Assembly: GCA_036877525.1 (NCBI GenBank)
Contig: JAZGTH010000014.1
Span: 3,422,501 to 3,486,500 of the forward strand
Source of the DNA: Chromobotia macracanthus
Lineage: Eukaryota; Chordata; Actinopteri; Cypriniformes; Botiidae
Direction of reading: 5' to 3'
Length of the DNA stretch: 64,000 nucleotides
Shown: piece by piece, positions 14,560-27,035 of the stretch
How the letters are laid out: each line of letters starts with the position of its first letter
Numbering within the stretch: position 1 is the first letter of the stretch
Notes under the pieces: model-generated
The model's database searches: none
What the model was told of the DNA's origin: nothing
What the model saw: only the letters and a program-made list of their open reading frames with translations
Program-made: the position numbers and the translations under genes

Positions 14560-14709
14560 CCTAAACATTACATAGACTTTTTATTGGTTTTATACACAGC
14601 TGATTATAAACAATATAACCTAACTCAATTCACACTCAAACTATAACCCTAAGATAACCCTAACAGAAAACTTTGTGCGTTTTTACAATAAAAAATTGTA
14701 TTTTTAGAC

Positions 14710-14741
<32 letters not shown>

Positions 14742-14830
14742 GAAGATGTCTCTAAAAGGAGGCTTTGCTCAGATTTGTCAGCTTGTGCAGACTTTTGGGT
14801 ACAAATTTGTCCCCAATATAGGTGGAGGCA
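14560..14830. repeat. Dispersed repeat copy with poly-T interruption
   Basis: The segment runs through 'ttttatacacagctgattat', 'ataaccctaagataacccta' and 'gaaaactttgtgcgttttta', a poly-T run and 'ttttgggtacaaatttgtcc'. Parts recur at 62690-62795 in this window: 'ttataaacaatata' and 'cttttgggtacaaatttgtc'. The pattern resembles a widespread teleost interspersed repeat that includes 'aggaaactttgtgcattttt'. No coding capacity. Confidence 0.6.
14710..14735. repeat. Poly-T homopolymer
   Basis: An uninterrupted run of about 26 T inside the dispersed repeat copy. It gives false poly-Phe and poly-Lys frames. Confidence 0.95.
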
Positions 14831-15329
14831 TGTCCCAGATATTTGCTCCACAAAAAGCTCAACACCTGATACATTAAATGAGCTCCCATAGGACGTAGCA
14901 GTGAAATCAGATGGTGTAGCCCACAGCAAGAGCTCAAGAAGACACTAGTGTCTTTAAGAGTTGGATGTTGTCTTCCTCCACATTCTAGGTTACTTGGTCT
15001 TTTTTAGTGATAAACAATGGTATTCGAATATAATGCTATGTATTGTTTATATATGGTAAAAAAGCAGTATGCAGTCATGTATGCATTGTGGCACTCGACA
15101 GTAACAGTGTTAATTATCAAAACCACAGGAAAGCTCAACAGGTTGATGGGACATTTTGATGATGTTTTTTATGCCCTCAGTTGCTCTCCACCCTGACTGG
15201 ATGGAAGAGAGTCTGGCATTTCAGAGGCATGGGTGACCTGTCCTTTAAATGGATGATCAATTCCCTTAGCATGCCTGACATTTGCTTATGTTCTGCTGTT
15301 TTCCACTTGCATGTAATTATAGACAATAT

Positions 15330-15352
15330 TGCAGAAGAGAGAGAGAGAGAGC
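15330..15352. repeat. Short GA repeat
   Basis: A short 'agagagagagagag' run in otherwise unremarkable DNA. Confidence 0.7.
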
Positions 15353-15790
15353 TTTGCTTAAATCATCTCATTGGAACAAATAAATCAACGAACAAAGTTT
15401 TCTGAAGTCCAGTCTGTTGATGCTCAAAGGCAGAACTTTCAATATCTTCTCTTTATCTGTTTAGAATAATAATATATTTCTCATGCAAGCCAAAGTAATG
15501 CATGCAGAGTAATCAGAATTGTCTAGACCCAGTGTTTCTTAACCTTTTTTTGTCTTGCAGTATGTACCCCCACATTTCCAGCAGTAAAGCTTGCTTTTCA
15601 TACAACTGATCTGGAACCAACTCATGACATCATGAATTACTTAGTATTATGAATCATATTTTAAATATTTAGGTTTAACAAAGCAAAATTGAAATGCTTT
15701 CAGCCTAAAACTTGCTTGAGTATTTTTTGGGAATTCATAACCCTTGTTTTAGGTCTGGCCTGATCACAGGACTGGTCTAGGAACTGCAAA

Positions 15791-15905
15791 GTTGTGCCCT
15801 TGAGCATGGCAATTAACCCTGGCAGCTTCAGAGGGACTGTCTCATTAATTAGCGTACTGTAAATCACTTTGTATGAAACTGTCTGTCAGGTTTGCGCTAT
15901 CTTAA
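15791..15905 (+). mobile_element. SINE 3' fragment (V-SINE-like core)
   Basis: 'gtgcccttgagcatggcaat' followed by 'agagggactgtc' and 'gcgtactgtaaatcacttt' resembles the conserved central and 3' parts of fish tRNA-derived SINEs (consensus near 'gtgcccttgagcaaggcac' and 'gcactgtaagtcgcttt'). The tRNA head is missing, so this is a truncated copy. Confidence 0.55.
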
Positions 15906-17129
15906 GGGGGGTGATAGCTACAATTACCTAAGGAAACTTGACTTCATGGTTTATTAATGTCATAACCTGTACAGGGTGGATCTAATTGGCCTGTTGTCAG
16001 GCTCTGGGGGCTCAGCGGTAAGCAGACAGGTCGATGCATGACCCCGGGCATGCTTGAGGATATTTACCTTCGCTTCTGCGATTCCTGACACAAGACGCCA
16101 CCAGGTGATTGGAGCTTTTGCTTTGAGACCATCGGCTGCTTAATGTGCGACTCTTGTTGTTTGATGTTGATGCTGCAAGCCATGTTCACGTGACAAGATT
16201 TGCTTGGGTTTGAAATAGTAGACTTGATCTGGAGTGAGCGTCCCCATCCATCACTTTTACCTTTTTTTGCACAAGATTTTATTTTTTATTTTTATCAAGG
16301 TGTGGTCACTTCAGTCAAAAATCTGTGTTGAAACTCGTGTTCAAAATCCTCACGGTAACTAAACACACAGCATTTTTGAAGTTGTAAACTTGCAACGTCT
16401 GAAAACGTCTGAAATACATTGTTTGTTTGTGTCAATTTATTAAAAATCAACACAAAAAATAGCCACTTTCTCTCTTATTATTCTTTTAAACACTCATCAG
16501 CCAGCTTTCATCAACCCCAAATATGCTTTGAGGTGTGATATTTTTCTTCAGTTTTGCTAAAGAGTCTGGTGTTGTGTGGAGGACAAGGCAAAAATGCTAA
16601 TATTTGCTTCCCTGAAGTCACAGAAGCAGTCGCCATGGTGATAAAGGAAGAATATATAGAAGAAAGGGATAGTTGGAGAAAGAACAGGGATGGGTGGAGA
16701 GTCTTTCATTGGGAACAGCTGAAGCTCTTGTATGTGATGATTAAGACCTCAGTCTCCTGTGGAGGGGATGGTCAGGGCAGCACCCCACCGTCCCAGTGCA
16801 TTGTGGGTAGGGACAGGAAGAGCAGATCCTGCAGTGTAATGGTCTGGTGCTCTTGACCGTGTCTGTCTCCTGCTGCCAATGTTTGTGTCCTGCCTGGAAG
16901 AATCAACAATTAGTACTTTTTTCACCATCGGTTGAATGGTTTTGGCTGTGAATTTTTTTCTTTTTTAACACTTTTAATCAGGATTAAAATACCTGCTGAA
17001 CTATCAGTAAATGTCTGCTGCTCTACAAATGAAACCAAATTTTACCATTTTACCTAATTAATTTTTAATAACTTCTATTTTCTTTGTCCAGATATTAAAT
17101 TTGGTCAACTATTGAGACACTATTGATTT
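15906..17129. other. Non-coding stretch, no gene recognised
   Basis: The open frame at 16554-16856 (+) has no recognisable domain and no clear splice context. Nothing else supported. Confidence 0.5.
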
Positions 17130-17244
17130 ATCATTTGAGCTGTCTGGTCCGATTTCACAGGAAATGGCAGTTTGGCTTTATTTGACTGTTTATGTTTCAA
17201 AGAGATGGTGGTAGAGAGGTGAAAGTTTTGGATTGCAGCTTTAA
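17130..17244 (+). mobile_element. TTAA-ended MITE-like element, 5'-truncated copy
   Basis: Shares with 20470-20734 and 37780-38016 an ordered set of blocks: 'tttgagctgtc', 'ggaaatggcagtttggctt', 'tatgtttcaaagagatgg', 'ggtagagag' and the end 'gattgcagctttaa'. The 5' half is absent or too diverged to place. Confidence 0.6.
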
Positions 17245-18540
17245 GTTAACTTGGCATTTGTGAAATATATATAAACAATACAGAGGGTAGAACAGATAAT
17301 AATAATAAAAAAAAAGCTGAAATTCACTTACAAAGTGAGCTAGAGACTAGTCTTCTGACTATGTATTAGATTGTGTAACTACAGCTAAATGTCTGTCTTT
17401 CGGTACTCACAGGTTATGTTTGATCTAAGTAAGTCGTCTAGAGTTGGTCAGTGTCAGCATGCTACAGGCCAGAAAAAGCCAGTCTCTATTAAAACATGTG
17501 AGAGCGTTCTATCTGCCTTTGCTCTCTCTTTGACTCTAGCCTCAATTTCTCTCATTCTCTGTGCGTAGGTCCTGTTGGCTGTACTTTCAAAGCAGCCAAC
17601 ACTGTTTCCCTGAGGTCTTAAATATATTTGAGCTACCTTCCCCTGTGTTTAAAAACAGCCTAGAAGCTGCTTTTTATACCTCTGTATCACACACACACAA
17701 ATGTGGTCATTCTGAAAGGACAGTTTAGAGTGATTGTTTTGTTTATCATTTAAACTTATGTTCATCTTTAGATCACGTGCACTTAAATTGAGAGATAATG
17801 CATAAGACACAGAAAGAAAGACGTCTGACCTCTGTATATACATCTCGTGTGCATGACGACACGTCGAAATAAAATTAAAAGCTTTATTTGTTCCCCCTCA
17901 TTTCATTCTCGGAGAGAAAAAGTCAAAGATACATCACACATAATCAATGTCTTCATTAACATACTGTGTCTGTGAGAACCTCAACATTAACAACATCAGA
18001 TGTCATGTTTGTCGTCAGGCCCAAAAATAGGAGAATAAATATCACTGTGTGTTTGATTAGTAGAGTTGTGTGTGTCAGATGAATGTGTATTAATACACTG
18101 GCATTTACAGTTTCCAATAACATTGGGATGTGTGGATTTTTTTTTTGTATTTTTTTATGTATTATTTTTACTAGCATTAGTTAAAAATAACGCTGATTAA
18201 CTTTCATACTTTTATTTCACAGTGTTGAACTTTCATTACCCAATACACTTTCACAGCATTTCACCGTATTTTATGATTTAGTGTTAATTTGTTTTCCTAT
18301 CTAATTATAAGTAATTTCAGGTTTGTTAAGTGATTAATAAAAAAAGCAGGAGGTTTTTGGAGGTTTGTTTGTGTATATTAACAGTTTGTAATCTCTCATT
18401 TGGCATGCAGCAGCCGTACGATTTGGCATGTCTGTACGCAGACTTCTCCATAAACAGAAGCACTTTCAAACTAATAAAATAAGTTAAAGGGAGAGAACTC
18501 TACAGTCAATATTCATTTAAAATGAACTTTAAATTCACAT
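17245..18540. other. Non-coding stretch, no gene recognised
   Basis: Minus-strand open frames at 17649-17843 and 17956-18177 look accidental. No exon or repeat family recognised. Confidence 0.5.
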
Positions 18541-18735
18541 GAATATATATATATATATATATGTATCTATGATAGATATGATCATATGATCTATATATAT
18601 ATATATATATATAGATATGATATTATCATATATATGTCATATACACACACACATAAAGATATATATATGACATATATATATGACAATATGACAATATATC
18701 TTTGTGTATATGTAAATATTTGTGATTATATATAG
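18541..18735. repeat. AT-rich dinucleotide repeat with palindromes
   Basis: Two (TA)n blocks flank a near-palindromic 'gatatgatcatatgatc' segment. They are followed by repeated 'gatatatatatgacatata' and 'gacaatatgacaatat' units. The whole stretch can fold on itself and should be replication- and assembly-fragile. Confidence 0.8.
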
Positions 18736-20469
18736 GACACATTCTCAAAAGCTGAGTTGATTGTTTATGGTTTTAAAAACAATGATGGGATCTTAAACAC
18801 AGTTAAGCTGAACTCTTTAAAATGAGGTCACTTGCTCTAAGCACTCATGGCCATCTAATGTTTTTCTGTCTCTCTGATGGGGTAGTTTGGTGAGCAGTCA
18901 GATCTCTCCTTAGGAGTTTTTGAAAGAGATGTCTGCCTGCTTGGACACACAAACACACACTAGCAATTCAGTCAGGTAGTGTCCACATACAACACACAGG
19001 CTGCCATTTCTGAGCTTATTTACCCAGTCCTCAAACTTCAGAAGCCAGCTGTATGTTGCTATAAACTAAACCTGTCTACCCTCTCACAGGTCTGACCTCT
19101 GACATTTGCCCTATGGTATGTACTCAGCGGCGTGCCCCATGATTTGAAGCTAAAGCAGCATTGCATGCTGGCATTCATTAATATGTATTAGTGATTGGCC
19201 TTGCCCCAGGTTTTCCCTCCCACCTCTTAATTGTTTGCTGCCGGTGGTGATGAGCTCACCTGCTGTTCGCCTGCGTTTGTACCGCAAACATGACAGAGGC
19301 CTCTACAGGAGGCTGAAGTTGATAAACAATTTTTGAATACTTTTTTAGTCTTCAGTTTCTAGTGACCGATTTTGAACAGCATTATATTTTTAAAATGCGG
19401 TTCACATAGAGTTTGGATACTGCAGGCAATGGTTGAAGGTGTACAATGACAGGATAAAAAAATGGTTGATTGTTAGAGGAAATGCATATTTTTTCACTTG
19501 GTGTTTTAACTGTCAATGTCATTCTTTAGTCCTTTGCGTTTTTTAAACTGTTTTCTTGTTTTAATAGTGTCTTATGTTTTCCACAGGCTGAGCGTTTTAT
19601 AGATTTTTCAGAAAACTGTCAGAATACATTTACAGAATACGCCCGCTGATCTCGTATAAGCGAATAAACAAAGTTCTCCCTTCATTTCTTTTAAACTCTA
19701 CAGCTCTAACAAGACATTGTGTTATTCTGCTAAGAAATCGACCTTAGAAGTACCTGGAGTGCTTTGTTTTAGCACACTCATTTTGTCCAGTGTCCTTTCC
19801 ATCTGAAACATTTTCCTAATTCCAATCACAAAAAATCCAGTAGATAAGTGGGTTAGAAAACCCAGTGTGTGCGTGCAGATAAAGTTATTACAGCCAGTTA
19901 AAGTTAATTTGACAGACTGCACTAAACAGTTTGCCCAATTTCAAAGACTGTGGACTCCAAAATAAACCTCATTTCGGATGATGAAGGAGAGATGGGGAAT
20001 AGAGATAGAACACATTCGAGAAGGAGAGTCTGTGTAAAACTGTTGTCATCAGCCTTCTTTTCTTATTGGCATAATTCATGAAATGTCATGATTTCTGTTA
20101 GCATCACAAATGGCGTTCTGGCACTTGCAGCTGTTTGTTATGACTGTGAACGTCACAGGCAGAATAATCCACAATCGGAGAGCAGTGGCTGACCTTGCAT
20201 GGCTGAGTGTGGCCCAAACATAACTCACACCTGCTGCCTTATCGTTTATTCCTTTGCAAGGTTAAAAATTTCTCCAAACAATTCAATCTTTTTTTAATTC
20301 TTTTTTGGCATTGTCTGGCTACAGTATGACACAAAGCTTTTTTTATTCCCCCAGTAATGAAAGCCTGCAGTGTCCCGACTGTATAGGTCACGGTTTCCTT
20401 GGGTTGTATTCTCAAAACAGAAGCTTATTTTTAAGCAGGTGGGAAATATGATTTGTTGCTAAAGTTTCT
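18736..20469. other. Non-coding stretch with a CNE-like patch
   Basis: No gene recognised. Around 19130-19285 the sequence is less AT-rich and contains 'attcattaatatgtattagt' and 'cttaattgtttgctgcc', which resemble homeodomain-site clusters. This is a composition-based impression only. Confidence 0.4.
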
Positions 20470-20734
20470 TTAAGCTGCAGTCCGTAACTTTTTGGGTTAA
20501 AATTTTATTGAGCAAGAATATGACAGATCAGTGTTCAAAACTGTCTCCTTACCCTGGTTCAAAATTGTAGGTTTATAGCAATGATTTAAAATTTGAGCTG
20601 TCAAGTCTTATTTCCAAGGAAATGCCAGTTTCATCTGACTTCATGCATAATGAAAAGTATGTAAAGTAACCTGCAATTTTATGTTTCAAATGGAGATGGC
20701 GGTAGAGAGTGAAAATAACAGATTACAGCTTTAA
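20470..20734 (+). mobile_element. TTAA-ended MITE-like element, full-length copy
   Basis: Starts 'ttaagctgcagtccgtaact' and ends 'taacagattacagctttaa'. The reverse complement of the end, 'ttaaagctgtaatctgtta', pairs with the start, giving imperfect terminal inverted repeats with TTAA at the tips. About 265 bp, no open frame, so non-autonomous. Related copies are at 17130 and 37780. Confidence 0.7.
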
Positions 20735-22900
20735 AGAAAACAAACACGAATGATTCGAGTTTCACTGAGTGCAAATCATCTTATGAAATGAAAATGCAAA
20801 GATGTAGACATTTACAGTGATGTTCTGTTCATTAAGAGTAGATTAATGTGTATGTGGGGTCGAGAACACCTTGATGGGTTATTCCCTTCACAGTGGGGAG
20901 GGAATGGGGATGGTAATTATTTAAATCGAAAACAAGACTGATCTGTGTAGCCTCATTACCATGATCTTCCTTCTTCCATGCTGAAGAAGTGAGAGGAAGA
21001 GAAAAGGCCACTGGTATTCCCTAATGTAAATGAACGTATGGTATTTTATCATAACTAGGATTCCCAAAGGTCCCTCTGAGCAGTTCCCTGCTGGGTAGTT
21101 GGGAATTTCATATTCGCATACAGTTAAGGCTGATATTACCTCACATTGAAAGTTATTGGATTTTGTGTGTTAGCATCTCCTTTTCTGTTTTTTATATTGG
21201 CTAATAAAATGCCTTCACATTAGCTACATGATCAAATTGTTCCCATTTTGAATTTTGGACAGTAAATATTATTGGGCTAATACATGATCAGTTATTATCC
21301 ATGGAAAGATAAAGTATTTATGAGCCACAAACTCTGTTTTAGTGAGTCACTGATCTAGCAGCAAGTGGTGAGTGAGTGAGTGGTCCAGTGTTTCACTTAC
21401 ATTTTTCATTTAAATCTTTCTTACTTAAATCTAAATTACTAGGCAAAAATAATCAGACAGACGTGATTGATAGAATGTAGCTTTTCTTCTCATCAGTGTT
21501 GAATTGAGCATTGAACATGTACTGAAGGATTGTACCTGCCAGTGTTTGGTTTTGTTAACTGATGTATGAGGTCCTTCATGTCAAGGGAATGAGATGCTGT
21601 ACTCTGGGGAATTTGCACACTCTTTCTGCTGCCTCTGTGAAGGATAAAAACCTCACAAAATGTGTGTGTTTTTAATTAATTAATCGTTTGCTCCAAGGCA
21701 AAGCTTGATGGCTGAGATTCCTTTAGAGATAGATTAAAGACATTAATCATAGTAATTTAAAGTGAACGGTGATGACATCTTTATCAGTGTTTGTGTATTA
21801 CAAACTCAACAACCTCATCTTGATAGGCTGTTCAGTAAGTTCAGTTCACACACTGAACTGCACTGGCAGGTGTGTGTGTGTGTATGTGTTTTGTCTGTGT
21901 AGTTGGTAATGATTTTAATAAACAGCGTTTTGTGTTTGTGTGCGCGGCGCTGTGCGCTTGGCTCGTGTTTGATTTCCACTGTCATTTTCTCTCCTGTTCT
22001 CTATACCACAAATGAGATGAATGGAAACAAGTGTGTGTACAGTATGGGGCATGCACAGCAAGGTTATGTAGGGGTGTTTTTATACCCATTCTTCCTCTTG
22101 TGCTCATGCGAGGCATCTGATTGGATGAGTAAGTGATGTTTCCATTATCTGTGTTGTCCATTTTGACTGACATTGATTCTCACCCCTTCTGTTTCCCTGC
22201 TTTGTTCTGTCAGTTCAAAAGTTTATCCTCACACCTGTTACACACCTGTTCTGATTTAGCAAAGCCTCATTGAGTGGTATGACCCAAACGAGGGCAGGGC
22301 TCAGCGGATAGGTAATCTTTTTGTCTGTTTTGTCTACTCTTTTCATAGGATAAGCACATTATCTTGTTTTCCATGCCATTTTTAAATGAAGAACAATCAG
22401 AAAACAAGCCTGTCTTAAGAAGCTATTGAGAATTTGGTGATGCTGTTCAATCATAATGGGATCCCATCACTCTAGCTGTTTTAAGCAGTGTGAGCTGCTA
22501 TGAGTTCTACCGCCGGCATATTAAGCTTCATGGCACATACAAATAATAAGTGAAAAGTCAAATTCAAAAAGCTCCATTACATTGAACTACTTTAGTGATA
22601 CTTCAGTATCTAAAATATAACTAAAATAATCAACTAAAATATAAGAATAGTTATTGATAATCAACAGTTCTTCATACCCATCTGCCATCAAAATGAAAAA
22701 AGGATAAATTCTGTGCAGTGGATTATGGGACTGCCATAAATGTTTAGTATATTGTTTAAAACTGCCTTCTCATCAGGAGGGCATCTACTGTATGATGCCT
22801 TGTTGTCTATGTAGGCAGCTCACTAGTTTTTGAAACAAACAGTTGATGTCACACAAAACCATAGTCAGGGTGTCGCAGCCAGCATTTTTTATTCTTTCTT
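20735..22900. other. Non-coding stretch, one weak exon-like segment
   Basis: No gene recognised. A (TG)n run lies near 21870-21884. An exon-like segment at 22260-22311 is discussed in the findings. Confidence 0.45.
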
Positions 22901-22906
22901 GATTGT

Positions 22907-22911
22907 ATCTC

Positions 22912-22958
<47 letters not shown>

Positions 22959-22969
22959 CTCTCTCTTTT

Positions 22970-23002
<33 letters not shown>

Positions 23003-23004
23003 GT
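22907..23004. repeat. Long CT-rich microsatellite
   Basis: About 100 bp of almost pure pyrimidine on the + strand: (CT)n broken by 'ctgt', 'cttttt' and 'ctttct'. It causes overlapping false Ser/Leu and Arg/Glu frames on both strands. Confidence 0.95.
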
Positions 23005-24537
23005 CGTTTTCTCCCCTCCTTTTTATCCCAGTGTCAAAACTCTGGACAGATGTGCTCTTGTTCCGACATGTGTGGGGAGATGGAATATAAAGCATGTTAT
23101 TCCCTTGGGTACAATGAAATGGGCTGCCAGTTCTCTCCGGGAACTGAGGATGAAAAAATAAATTTCAGCAGAAGTTATTTCAGAGCGAGACATGTTTCTT
23201 TCTGTACTGGTCCACTCTTTGCTCCATTCTCCATTCCCTCTCCCATCTGCCTATGCTTTCTGAAAGGCCCTTTAGTTTCTCTCTCTGTAACAGGTGAAAA
23301 TGCACAAAACACTTTGATATGAGAAGGAAGGGAATAGAAGCAGACACTCCAAGAGTGATGAGTGGCAGGGGGGACAAAACTAAGGAGGAAGATGACCGAG
23401 TTTGAGCGAATAAAAAAGGTGGTTTGAATCAGCAAGCACTTTGTACGTGTTGGGTACGTAGAATGAGTTTTTTGTCATGCTTAAAAAATGTAGATTTGCA
23501 AAAAGCTTGTAAGAGAGAGAAAGTTTGAAATAATGAAGATTAATACTTTTAAGAAAATGGTATAAAGGGAGTCTTTTGTCTGATGAATAGGCCACTAATG
23601 GGGAAAAAATGTTACTATCCCTTAATTGGTAGCTGAAGACTTTTAAATTCCAAAGTATTTAATAAATGAACTTGCAAAAAACTTTTTGAATAATGAGCAT
23701 CTGAATTCTGTGCAAGTCTGCTGGGCTTTCTGTGGAGTTCTGCAGGTGCAGATTCTGTGCAGGCCTGCCGATAAGCAAAACCAGCTAAAATTTAGAGCTT
23801 CTTCAAAATGATGAATTTGTTGGACAATTAATGTCTCTTTAAACCAGTTTAGTCAAATCAAAATGTCAGGTGCTCTTCCTCTCCTTAAAATGTCCATCCA
23901 CACTCTTTGGTATTGTTAACATTTTATGATTGTCCTTCTTTTGTTCCGTCTCTCATTCCACTGTATATTTAGTTCTTTCCGGCCTCATCTCATCCTCTTT
24001 GTTTGGGAAGAGAGCTGGTAGAAGATAATGTTATTCATTTTAGACATAAGTCTTAAGGGGACATAGTTTGAATCTTGATTTATTGGGTCAAATTTAATAG
24101 GGTTTAGAGGTTGACTGATGATCGTTTGCTACATGAAGTGTGCAGAGTACTGAGTACTGGATCAAAATCTAATGGTTTGTTATTTTTGCACATTTGTGTA
24201 TCAAAGATGCTACAAATCACAGAATTGTAGCACATTTGACTCGTGAGAAAGGTGAGAGACATGCAGAAGGCGTTCAGGATTTAAATGCTTTGTGCTGTCA
24301 GCCACAATTTGTCTAAAAGCCCATTATCAAGCCTCACTTGGTTTTGTGCAAACACTCTATTTTTGTTCCAGTGCCTCAGTTCTCTGTATACAGCGTCTCA
24401 GTTCTGGATATACTGTAGAACGTACTTGGTAGAGCTCTGGCTGGAAACATGGGCTCTGTCTCCAGTGAGCATGTTTAGCTGTGCTGTTGCAGCTGAAGGC
24501 AATATACTGCCGCACTGATTTTGTGCTTTGACTATCT
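23005..24537. other. Non-coding stretch, no gene recognised
   Basis: Several overlapping open frames at 22903-23435 are extensions of the CT-repeat frame and show no family resemblance. No exon recognised. Confidence 0.5.
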
Positions 24538-24618
24538 ACAAAACTCACTGTGCTCTACATAGAACTCACTGTGCTCTCCATAAAACTCACTGTGCTCTCC
24601 ACAAAACTGACTGTGCCT
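24538..24618 (+). repeat. 21-bp minisatellite, about four units
   Basis: The core 'aaactcactgtgctct' recurs at 24541, 24562 and 24583, with a degenerate fourth unit at 24604. The period is 21 bp. Because 21 is divisible by three, it yields a seven-residue repeat in an open frame, which is probably coincidental. Confidence 0.85.
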
Positions 24619-24957
24619 ATGGTTTCCCTCTAGAGACACACTGTCCATGCTCTTGCCTCCAGCACAAGTCCATCAAACTGTCCTTCAGACAGGAGAGTGA
24701 GCATTGCTGACTAGGCAGAGGTAAACCATTACTTTAAATCATCACTGAGGCCTGTAGTTGTGTTTATCACTTGATGAATAAACACTGTGGCTCTGTGAGG
24801 CTTTCGAATCATTTGTCTGTTTATTTGAGGATTCCAAGCAGCCAATACAGAAAGGTTGCATTAGTCTAGAACATAAATCATGGAGTCGTGGAAATGTTAA
24901 GGAAACCAGTTTACCGTCATCATTTTTTGGCTATGTATGGTGCACTGTTGACTTTCA

Positions 24958-25140
24958 CTCTTAAGAAAAGGTTGAAAGGTGCTTCTTGAAGGCATAGAAG
25001 TATTTTTGGCTGTATGGTTCCATAAAGAACGTTTAATGTGAACGTTTTGTATCACAATTAGTACTTTTAACTCGCTTTTTTGGAACCAATCATGGTTCTT
25101 CTATGACATTGCTGTGAAGAACCTTGTACATGCTTTATTT
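24958..25140. mobile_element. MITE-like element ('ggttcttctat' family)
   Basis: 'ggttccataaagaacgttta' on the left and 'ggaaccaatcatggttcttc' plus 'gctgtgaagaacctt' on the right match a very common teleost element built of repeated 'aagaacc/ggttctt' motifs. The copy is diverged and lacks coding capacity. Ends are approximate. Confidence 0.55.
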
Positions 25141-27035
25141 CACATCCTTTCTTTAAATATTAATATATTTTGTGTAGATTTAAGTAGTTAAGTAAGATAT
25201 TTAAAAAAAATTTATACCTTAACTCAAGCATTTTGTTCAAATGTGTTCTCATACTGTTTTTACATTATTTAAATTTAATTAAATGAAATTATACTGAAAA
25301 TGTTAACTTGTCTTACTTGTGAACGATCTTCTAATATCAAGTCAGCCTTTTCTTTGTTTCACTAAAGTATGTTTGTGTGTGTGGTTCATTTTTTTCAGGT
25401 TATCAGTTGTTTCTTTCCATTCTCTCCATTTTCTCACCCCTCACGACCCATTTCTGCTTGTGAATGCAGATCCCACACCTCCTCCTCTTAGGGGTCAGCC
25501 AATCTCTCACTCCTGATTTGGGCTAGCAGCTTTTGTTTTGACTTGTGTGCAGTTTTTTTTGCATCTATTATCAGGTTTCTCCTGTTCTCTCTCTGTCTCA
25601 CCCCTGCTCCCACACTTTTTCTTGTTGTGCGAGTTGCCCAAAGTAATTCCCACTTCTCTGGAAGGAAGACTCGCACCCTCAACCCTCAGCTGCCCCTCTC
25701 TGAAAACCAAGCCCACTATGTTCCACCCCTGCCCTCTTACTTTCTTTTGCTGAGCTGATGCGGTTGTGTAGGGCACATAATTGTATAAAATGAAGGTGAT
25801 AAATGGCGCTGACAAACAGGTGGAAATTGGTTTTAGATGTTATATTAAAACTGACCTTCAGATTTAAGGCTTTAGATTTGTTATTTTGTCACACACACAA
25901 TAGCGAGTGACTCTGTGAGCCAAGTGGAGAAGTTGTGAGCCTTGGCTTTGTGACACACCGAAAATACAGCCAATAAAACCGCCTCATTTGGACACTGAGA
26001 GCATCTTGCATCGCCGCCATATCTCTGCCTTCCACTATTTATTCAACTGATAATTCCTTCCTATTCATTAATAATGATGAGGGCTCCATTCCATCTCTTT
26101 TGCAGAAACTCTTGGCACATTTGTGTCCCTGGTGTTTGAATCCAAGTTCTTATAGTTTGAAGTCTGTATCAAGCAGTGCAAATGACTTTCCCACATTAAT
26201 TGTTTCTTTCATACCAGTTCATAGCATTTGTTGGTGTGATCAGAAGCCGTAAGATTATTAAACAATGATTCAGGAAATTTAATTAAACAAACCAGTTGAG
26301 AGAGGAAAGGATGTGTAGACAGGAGAGAATGCCATTCAGAGAGTCAGATAATCCTAGACAAATGATCACAAAGTCCAGTCAAAATGAACAGAAACTGAAT
26401 TCTGGCTTGTGTTTAGATGTGAAGATCTGAACTGGTAAAATTATTCTGTTTGCAAGGCCCGAGAGGAAACTAGAGACGTTGGAAAGTCAGTTGGTCTGCA
26501 CTGTTGAACTGTTTAAAGTCTTCAAAGTTTGCTTTGAGAGTGTAGGAGGAAGAGAGGGCAGGGCAGAGCATGAGGCAGGTGAAAGCTCTGACATTGCTCC
26601 TAGCATGCTGCGGCATCACCCAGTGCCTTTATGTGTGCATAAATAAGTACTAATGAACGTGTCTGTATGGCTTGCTCCGTCTCTTTATGGTGGCCTGCTG
26701 AGTGTGTATTTGTTGCGAACAAATGATGCTGCACTCAACAGAACTGACTTCACTTTTCTTTACAATATTTGAGGTGTTTTTTAACAAACTGTTATGGTAC
26801 TTTTAGTGAATTTAGTGCTTCTCCTTAAGTTCACACAGATGTCCTAGCAGAGGAAAATAGATGTAGTTCATTAGATTATTGGATCTGTTTTACATAAGAA
26901 ATATGACAAGGTATCTATTATTTAATCAGTTAAAACACAAAACATCTCTTTGCAATATTTAAAGCAATATTTTGCTTTAAAAGTGTGTTTGTGCTGTATT
27001 TCAGTGATTGTCAGTGTTTTTGTAGATCAATTTGT
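25141..27035. other. Non-coding stretch, no gene recognised
   Basis: Open frames at 25488-25815 on both strands overlap each other and show no domain. A patch near 25960-26130 with 'ttcattaataatgatgaggg' has CNE-like composition. Confidence 0.45.

Noticed and set aside
14660..14937. Frames with poly-Phe or poly-Lys runs
   Set aside because: Created by the poly-T homopolymer inside a dispersed repeat.
16554..16856. 100-codon open frame (+)
   Set aside because: No domain, no donor or acceptor, isolated in non-coding DNA.
22830..23322. Overlapping Ser/Leu and Arg/Glu-rich frames on both strands
   Set aside because: Direct translation of the CT microsatellite and its flanks.
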